Of a DNA stretch of 18,637 nucleotides, positions 7,409 through 11,994 are shown in pieces. A model generated the notes under the pieces. The model made no database searches. It saw only the letters and a program-made list of their open reading frames with translations, and was not told the DNA's origin. Each line of letters begins with the position of its first letter. The first letter of the stretch is position 1. The position numbers were made by a program, and so were the translations under genes. This stretch comes from Spirochaetaceae bacterium (lineage in GTDB: Bacteria; Spirochaetota; Spirochaetia; Treponematales; Breznakiellaceae): positions 1 through 18,637 of the forward strand of contig JAISCK010000140.1 in the NCBI GenBank assembly GCA_031265635.1, read 5' to 3'.

Positions 7409-7753
7409 TTAGGGCGCGGGCCTCATTAAACGGCCCAGGGCAACACAGGCTTCAAACAGGGAAAGCGGCGTAGACAGGAATGTTATGTCCTGTTCCCGGG
7501 CCAGGGTTTTTACCGCGGCAAAGGGGGCTTTGTCATTGACAAGAAGCACCCCCCTGGCGCCTACCATATCCGCGGTTCTCAGGATTTGTTCGGAATTAAG
7601 GGATGTAACCATGAGAAGGTTTTCATATTCCACTACAAGGACATCGCTCATAAGGTCTCCGGCGACCACATTTTGAAGAGCTATCTCCTCAAAATCAGAT
7701 CCCCTGTGCACCACATAAGCCGGTAACTGTTCGACAATATCAGCAAAAACCAT
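7409..7753 (-). CDS. DRTGG-domain protein (copy 2), first gene of the PHP/CBS-ATPase operon
   Basis: A 114-residue single-domain protein related to copy 1. The alignable core is VVAGDLMSDVLVVEYENLLMV (a GDLMSDVL motif), then a Rossmann-like strand ARGVLLVNDKAPF and a closing helix. The start at 7753 is supported by GAGGGAG with five bases of spacing. The frame stays open to 7864, but that would cross the divergent parA start and add a segment unlike the family. The copies are divergent, which suggests distinct roles or a heteromer rather than a recent duplication. It is the operon's first gene, so its promoter must lie in the 81-base gap shared with parA. Confidence 0.75.
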   Translation of the reverse strand: MVFADIVEQLPAYVVHRGSDFEEIALQNVVAGDLMSDVLVVEYENLLMVTSLNSEQILRTADMVGARGVLLVNDKAPFAAVKTLAREQDITFLSTPLSLFEACVALGRLMRPAP

Positions 7754-7795
7754 ATACACTCCCTCGTTATCATAGAGGATAATCCCTTGTTCCAG

Positions 7796-7834
7796 GCTAT
7801 TCAATAGCAAAATTTCGATGTATAGTACTGTAGT
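7796..7834 (+). promoter_or_regulatory. Candidate parA promoter with inverted repeat; leaderless start
   Basis: TATAGT (7821-7826) is a good -10 whose expected start site falls at or within a base or two of the parA ATG at 7835, and no Shine-Dalgarno sequence precedes that ATG. The -35 region is weak and coincides with a 13-base inverted repeat GCTATT-C-AATAGC (7796-7808). The repeat lies in the 81-base gap shared with the divergent DRTGG operon and could be an operator for either direction. Confidence 0.4.
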
Positions 7835-8593
7835 ATGGGACGAGTATACGTTTTTGTAAACCAAAAAGGAGGAGTGGGCAAGACCACCTCGGCCATAAAC
7901 CTCGGCGCCTATATCGCGGAAGCGGGGAAATCAGTGCTTTTGGTGGATTTTGACTCCCAGGGCAATCTTTCGGGCGGCGTGGGGATAGAAAGCGTCAAAC
8001 CGGGGGTCTATGAACTCATTTCCGGGACCGCCTCTATCGACCAGGTCGTGCGGAAAACCGGCATACCCCGGCTTTCGGTAATCCCGGCCAGTATAGACCT
8101 TTCCGGAGCCGCCGTGGAACTTATTGAACAGGAAGAGCGGGATTTTTTTCTGAAAAAGGCCCTGGAACCGGTACGGAACAGCTACGACTATATCCTTATT
8201 GACTGCCCTCCCTCTTTGGGGGTCCTTACCCTTAACGGCCTTGTAGCCGCCAACGCGGTATTCATCCCCATGCAGTGCGAATACTTCGCCATGGAAGGAC
8301 TCTCTCTGCTCATACAGACCGTTAAACGTATCCAGAAAAACCTCAATCCCGGCCTCCGCGTCGGCGGAATCTTCTTTACCATGTACGACCAGCGGACCAG
8401 GCTGGCCCAGGAAGTGGTAAAACAAGTAACCGTGTATTTCAAGGACAGGGTATTCAGAACCATCATACCCCGGAACGTCAGGCTCTCCGAAGCGCCTTCC
8501 CACGGCATGGCCATATCCCAGTACGACCCGTCCAGCACCGGCGCCCAGAGTTACAGAAGCCTTGCCAAAGAGGTGATAGAACGTGGCGCCTAG
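7835..8593 (+). CDS. parA: Chromosome-partitioning ATPase ParA/Soj
   Basis: A 252-residue chromosomal ParA ATPase that binds DNA non-specifically when ATP-bound and is stimulated by ParB to move the origin region. It has the deviant Walker A KGGVGKTTS (11-19), Walker A' with Asp40 (DFDSQGN) and Walker B ILIDCPPS with Asp123. There is no N-terminal HTH, which marks the chromosomal Soj type rather than a long plasmid ParA. Length and start (MGRVYVFVNQKGGVGK) match the family, so the absence of a ribosome-binding site is probably real and points to a leaderless transcript. It overlaps parB by 11 bases. Confidence 0.95.
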   Translation: MGRVYVFVNQKGGVGKTTSAINLGAYIAEAGKSVLLVDFDSQGNLSGGVGIESVKPGVYELISGTASIDQVVRKTGIPRLSVIPASIDLSGAAVELIEQEERDFFLKKALEPVRNSYDYILIDCPPSLGVLTLNGLVAANAVFIPMQCEYFAMEGLSLLIQTVKRIQKNLNPGLRVGGIFFTMYDQRTRLAQEVVKQVTVYFKDRVFRTIIPRNVRLSEAPSHGMAISQYDPSSTGAQSYRSLAKEVIERGA

Positions 8594-9452
8594 GCACGGC
8601 CTGGGCAAGGGCCTGGATGCCCTTCTTCCCCTGGAGGAAGGACCGGAGCAGCCCGGAGGAAACGAATTCCTCATTCCCCTGAACAAGCTCAGGGCCAATC
8701 CCGACCAGCCCAGGAACCATTTTGAAGAAGAAGCCCTCAGGGAACTGGCCGGCTCAATACGGGAACACGGGGTGCTGCAGCCCATCATAGCCGAAGATTC
8801 AGGCGACGGAACCTACCTCATCATCGCCGGCGAAAGACGGAGCCGGGCCGCGGCCATGGCCGGCCTTACGGAAATCCCGGCCCTTCTGAGAAAATACTCG
8901 GACAATAAACGCCTTACCGTGGCGCTCATAGAAAACATCCAGCGGGAAAACCTCAACCCTGTGGAAGAAGCCAGGGCCTATAAAAAACTCATGACCCTTA
9001 CCGGCCTTTCCCAGGACGAACTGGCCGTCCAGGTCGGGAAAAACCGTTCCACCGTAGCCAACGCGCTGCGGCTTCTTAAACTGCCCGGCAGCGTTCAAAC
9101 AGCCCTGGAAGAAGGGAAACTCACCCCCGGCCACGCCAGGGCAATCCTTTCGGTAAATGATACAGGGGAACAAAAAAAACTCTTCGCCGAAATCACCGCC
9201 GGAGGGCTCTCGGTACGGGAAAGCGAAAAACGGGCCGGGGAATATAACGCCGGACCCAAAAAGGAAGGCCCGGCAAAATCCGCTCCCCGGAAACGGGACG
9301 GCGACCTTGAGGCCATGGAAGAGAAATTTATCAAAGCCCTTGGAACCAAAGTAGCCATTCAGGGAGACTTTACGCGGGGAACGCTCCGCATTGATTATTA
9401 TTCCATGGACGATCTGGAACGGCTTTACGAAATCATTATACGGAAGGAGTGA
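8583..9452 (+). CDS. parB: Chromosome-partitioning protein ParB/Spo0J
   Basis: A 289-residue parS-binding CTPase clamp. The start is a GTG at 8583, with AGGTGAT (8571-8577) five bases upstream inside parA. It gives MAPRHGLGKGLDALL, the classic ParB opening that contacts ParA. Landmarks are the CTP-binding box GERRSRA (83-89), ENIQRENLNPVEEA (117-130), the HTH that reads parS (about 139-165, GLSQDELAVQVGKNRSTVANAL), a variable Lys/Pro-rich linker (about 218-242), and the C-terminal dimerisation domain (about 245-289). I found no parS-like 16-mer in the window. The last 17 bases overlap the converging acetyltransferase gene. Confidence 0.95.
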   Translation: MAPRHGLGKGLDALLPLEEGPEQPGGNEFLIPLNKLRANPDQPRNHFEEEALRELAGSIREHGVLQPIIAEDSGDGTYLIIAGERRSRAAAMAGLTEIPALLRKYSDNKRLTVALIENIQRENLNPVEEARAYKKLMTLTGLSQDELAVQVGKNRSTVANALRLLKLPGSVQTALEEGKLTPGHARAILSVNDTGEQKKLFAEITAGGLSVRESEKRAGEYNAGPKKEGPAKSAPRKRDGDLEAMEEKFIKALGTKVAIQGDFTRGTLRIDYYSMDDLERLYEIIIRKE

Positions 9453-9966
9453 GCGTTTCCGTTACGCGCCGCTTCTCCTCCGCGTCAAGCAGAAGCTCCC
9501 AGTACCCCACATCAAGCCACTGGTCAAACTTGTAGCCCACTTCGGGGAATTGGCCTACTTTTGTAAACCCGAACTTTTCGTGAAGCCCCACGCTCGCCGC
9601 GTTGGGCACGGTAATAATGGAAAGAAGGACGCGGATTTCCATCTTCCGCGCAACGCCGATAAGGTGTTCAAGCAGGGCCCTGCCTATACCCCTGCCCTCA
9701 CAGCCCGCCCTGACATAGACTGAATCCTCGGCGGTGTAACGGTAGGCCGCGCGTTCATGGTAACGGTGCATATAGGCGTAGCCGAGAATTTCCCCGTTTT
9801 CTTCCCACACAATCCAGGGGTAGTTTTCGCCCACAGCCCGTATACGGGCGGCCATATCCCGGGCGGAAAGCGGTATCTCTTCAAAAGTAGCGGGCGAATT
9901 TTTGATGTAATAGTTGTAGATAAAAACTATTGCCCCGGCGTCTTCGGATTTCACCCCCCGTATCAT
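9436..9966 (-). CDS. GNAT-family N-acetyltransferase, phosphinothricin-acetyltransferase-like
   Basis: A 176-residue single-domain acetyltransferase. The N-terminus (IRGVKSEDAGAIVFIYNYYI...ATFEEIP) is the hallmark of the PAT/Bar subgroup, and the acetyl-CoA loop is RAGCEGRGIGRALL (86-99). Members acetylate small amines, such as methionine derivatives or phosphinothricin-like compounds; the substrate is not determinable here. The start at 9966 is preceded by AGGGGG six bases upstream; a TTG at 9996 is possible but less likely. It converges with parB, and the coding regions overlap by 17 bases, leaving no room for a terminator between them. Confidence 0.88.
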   Translation of the reverse strand: MIRGVKSEDAGAIVFIYNYYIKNSPATFEEIPLSARDMAARIRAVGENYPWIVWEENGEILGYAYMHRYHERAAYRYTAEDSVYVRAGCEGRGIGRALLEHLIGVARKMEIRVLLSIITVPNAASVGLHEKFGFTKVGQFPEVGYKFDQWLDVGYWELLLDAEEKRRVTETLTPSV

Positions 9967-10001
9967 GGCAGGCCCCCTGTAAAATCCGTAGCACAATCAT
10001 G

Positions 10002-10032
10002 AAAAAATGACAAGGCTCCCGTATGCCGGGCC
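10002..10032 (-). terminator. Probable terminator after the DUF2807 gene
   Basis: On the minus strand, GGCCCG and CGGGAGCC form a GC-rich stem with a two-base bulge and GCATA loop (10014-10032). It is followed by TTGTCATTTTTT. It lies about 27 bases past the DUF2807 stop and upstream of the acetyltransferase gene on the same strand. Confidence 0.4.
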
Positions 10033-10058
10033 TGACGCCGTAGAGTATGTACCGGTTC

Positions 10059-10727
10059 TTAATCGCCGGTCCTGACAAAACGCCCGTTGCCCACTCCGAC
10101 AATATCCAGCACCGGATTGCCCCGGTAGCTTACCGTCGCGTTTCCCACCACATTGACCGTCAAAGCGTCTGTCCAGACCGTCATCTTGCCATCTCCCACC
10201 ACATGGGCGTCAATCCGCGCGGTTTTGAATTCCTTCCCGTCAATGGTTCCGTCTCCTACCAGGTTAATCTCAACGCGCTCCGCGTTACCCCGCAGGATAA
10301 TGGCGCCTGAACCCGCCATATCCGCGTTCAGTGTTTCGGTGATTACCGGGTCGGCGCACTCAATGGAAGCTGTTCCCGCCAGACCTATTCCGGTCAACGA
10401 CGGGCAATACACGTCAACCGTAAAACGCGGGAAATTTTTTTCCCGCCCCGGAGTGCGGATTTCTACCGCGTTGTGTTTGGAGTCGTGCCTGATTTCGATA
10501 AACTCATGCAGGTTTGAATCGGCGCTGACAACAACCCGCGCTTCTTCCGCCCGGTAAATCCGCACGTCCACGTTTGATCCGGCGTGGACCCGTTCAAACG
10601 CGGGAACCCTGTGTTCCCGGCTTGTCATCTCGCCGTTGCCCTTTTCGGGCCTGCCCCTGGCAAAGGCGAAGGCCGTTCCGATGCCCAGCATAACTATGCT
10701 TATTACCATCTTTTTCCAGTCAATCAT
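10059..10727 (-). CDS. Secreted DUF2807 (GIN-domain, adhesin-like) protein
   Basis: A 222-residue exported protein. Residues 1-23 are a signal peptide (Lys-Lys, hydrophobic core, Ala-Phe-Ala cleavage site), with no lipobox. The rest is a DUF2807 domain, a right-handed beta-helix-like fold with repeating turns. Visible are FERVHAGSNVDVRIYR near the N-terminus and serial Gly-rich rungs such as LAGTASIE, MAGSGAIIL, LVGDGTID and VVGDGKMTV. The family is annotated as putative autotransporter adhesin or bactofilin-like, but its function is unknown. AAGGAG lies seven bases before the ATG. It is divergent from a TetR-type regulator and has a strong promoter with palindromic sites, so regulated expression is likely. 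Confidence 0.85.
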   Translation of the reverse strand: MIDWKKMVISIVMLGIGTAFAFARGRPEKGNGEMTSREHRVPAFERVHAGSNVDVRIYRAEEARVVVSADSNLHEFIEIRHDSKHNAVEIRTPGREKNFPRFTVDVYCPSLTGIGLAGTASIECADPVITETLNADMAGSGAIILRGNAERVEINLVGDGTIDGKEFKTARIDAHVVGDGKMTVWTDALTVNVVGNATVSYRGNPVLDIVGVGNGRFVRTGD

Positions 10728-10793
10728 ACCTGTTCTCCTTAAAATATCCCTTGTCGCCTTGGGAAAATTATGTTAAACTTAAAGCGTGGTTAT

Positions 10794-10845
10794 AACGATT
10801 ATCGTTTAACACTTTCAATATATCACTTAACAATGTTAATGTCAA
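10794..10845 (-). promoter_or_regulatory. Promoter of the DUF2807 gene with two palindromic TetR-type operators
   Basis: Reading the minus strand: -35 TTGACA (10845-10840, perfect), a 17-base spacer, and -10 TATATT (10822-10817, five of six). The spacer contains a perfect palindrome TTAACA-A-TGTTAA (10827-10839). A second perfect palindrome AACGAT-T-ATCGTT (10794-10806) lies just past the expected start site near 10809. A further inverted pair, TGTTAAAC (10771-10778) and GTTTAACA (10804-10811), flanks it. The adjacent TetR-family gene is the obvious candidate ligand. The tetR-direction promoter is unclear; TATAAC at 10791-10796 is one possibility and would overlap the second palindrome. Confidence 0.65.
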
Positions 10846-10891
10846 GCGATTTTTTGTTCTTTTTGAATTTCTTTGTCCAAGGAGTGTTTAT

Positions 10892-11467
10892 ATGGAAATT
10901 TCACAAGAAGCCATTGTCAGGGCGGCCATAGACATTCTGAACCGGGACGGCCTGGAGAAACTCTCCATGCGCGCCCTGGCCGCGTCCCTGGGGGTCAAGG
11001 CCCCCGCCCTGTACTGGCACATCAAGAACAAGCAGGATTTGATAGACCAGATAGCCGAAAAAATAAGCGCGGAAATGCTTACGTCCTGCGGCCTGGGCGA
11101 CGCCAAAAAATTCCTCTTTGAATTTGCCCATGTGTACCGGCAAAAGCTGCTGGAAGTGCGCGACGGCGTGGCGGTTCTTGTCGCTTCCTATCCATCCACC
11201 GCCGCCCGCTGTGAATCGATAAAAAACGTGATGATTTCCCTGCTGCATATCGGGGTTAAAGAGAAATATTGCCTTATTGCCGCCGGGATGTACAATAATT
11301 ATGTGCTATCCTTTGTCGCGGATGAGATCATTTATAAGGCCAACCCTGACGGAATGCCCGCCTTTATTACTACCATACTCGGAACCGGCTATGAAAAAAT
11401 GTCTTTTAACGAACAGTTTGAGCGAGGTTTGCACGTTCTGTTTGCGGGTTTCAAAACTTTGGAATGA
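10892..11467 (+). CDS. TetR-family transcriptional regulator
   Basis: A 191-residue repressor. The N-terminal HTH domain spans residues 1-50 (AIVRAAIDILNRDGLEKLSMRALAASLGVKAPALYWHIKNKQDLIDQIAEKI). It closely resembles the HTH of class-B TetR itself, including the APALYWHIKNK recognition helix and tail. The C-terminal ligand domain is about 140 residues, all-helical and not specific enough to name an inducer. Its length is slightly shorter than tetracycline repressors. AAGGAG precedes the ATG by seven bases. It is divergent from the DUF2807 gene, so it probably controls that gene and itself through the palindromes in the 164-base gap. Confidence 0.9.
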   Translation: MEISQEAIVRAAIDILNRDGLEKLSMRALAASLGVKAPALYWHIKNKQDLIDQIAEKISAEMLTSCGLGDAKKFLFEFAHVYRQKLLEVRDGVAVLVASYPSTAARCESIKNVMISLLHIGVKEKYCLIAAGMYNNYVLSFVADEIIYKANPDGMPAFITTILGTGYEKMSFNEQFERGLHVLFAGFKTLE

Positions 11468-11471
11468 AATT

Positions 11472-11495
11472 TCCCGCCGGAGATGAAACGCGGGA
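11472..11495 (+). terminator. Weak hairpin after the TetR-family gene
   Basis: TCCCGC (11472-11477) pairs with GCGGGA (11490-11495) around a 12-base loop, starting five bases after the stop. Only TTT follows, so termination efficiency is doubtful. Confidence 0.3.
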
Positions 11496-11561
11496 TTTGA
11501 CGCGGGTAGGGGAATACTCGATGCATTTTTATGGGCCATTTACCTGATAAATTTAAATCCA

Positions 11562-11584
11562 TGGTATATATTCCTTTATGGAGG
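11562..11584 (+). promoter_or_regulatory. Candidate extended -10 promoter and RBS of the small membrane protein gene
   Basis: TGGTATATA (11562-11570) reads as an extended -10. No clear -35 is visible. The expected start near 11577 gives a short leader containing GGAGG (11580-11584), five bases before the ATG at 11590; this spacing decides for 11590 over the in-frame ATG at 11578. Confidence 0.35.
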
Positions 11585-11589
11585 ATAGT

Positions 11590-11994
11590 ATGAATCGTAC
11601 TTTCGGATCTTTTTTATGGCAGCTTTCCGTTGCCCTGTATCTCGTCGCCAACGGTGTATTGGGCGTCAACAAAGGCGGTGATTTCGCGATAATTTACCGG
11701 ACCCTATTTGGCAGGGGTGATATTACCACCTTCCTGGCAATACTCACCGGCATTATCGCGCTCGTCGCGGGCATCGCCCTTGTCCTGGACCTGCTTCAGA
11801 TTAAACTTTCATTTCTTGATTTGTTTATTTTCATTGTCTTTATAGTCTGGGCTGTCTATATCGTCGTCGAATGTCTTTATTGGCTCAAAGACGGCAAATT
11901 TAGTTCCGATTTCTGGCATGTGCTGCAGATGTTCGCGGTTCATCTCATGGTCCTCGGTTCCCTGCTTACGGCAAGCAAAAAACTTTCCCGCTAG
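11590..11994 (+). CDS. Four-helix integral membrane protein of unknown function
   Basis: A 134-residue protein I do not recognise. It has four clear transmembrane helices at about 7-25, 45-68, 74-97 and 109-128. Short polar loops separate them, and a Lys/Arg-rich C-terminus (SKKLSR) is probably cytoplasmic. A charged loop (WLKDGKFSSDFW, about 98-109) links helices 3 and 4. There is no signal peptide separate from helix 1 and no known motif. It has its own ribosome-binding site and probably its own promoter, and follows the TetR-family gene by 122 bases on the same strand. Its stop codon shares the tetranucleotide CTAG with the stop of the convergent pbpC. Confidence 0.75.
   Translation: MNRTFGSFLWQLSVALYLVANGVLGVNKGGDFAIIYRTLFGRGDITTFLAILTGIIALVAGIALVLDLLQIKLSFLDLFIFIVFIVWAVYIVVECLYWLKDGKFSSDFWHVLQMFAVHLMVLGSLLTASKKLSR

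Noticed and set aside
4510..7753. Expectation of hydrogenase or hydrogenase-maturation genes next to the PHP/DRTGG operon
   Set aside because: No reading frame in the window carries iron-sulfur Cys clusters, H-cluster motifs or radical-SAM CxxxCxxC motifs.
7754..7864. Longer N-terminus for DRTGG copy 2 reaching past the parA start
   Set aside because: It would overlap the divergent parA gene and promoter, while 7753 has a good ribosome-binding site and matches domain length.
7931..8788. 285-codon open frame on the minus strand opposite parA/parB
   Set aside because: It is fully antisense to two strongly supported genes, its translation shows no domain logic, and long shadow frames are expected in GC-rich DNA.
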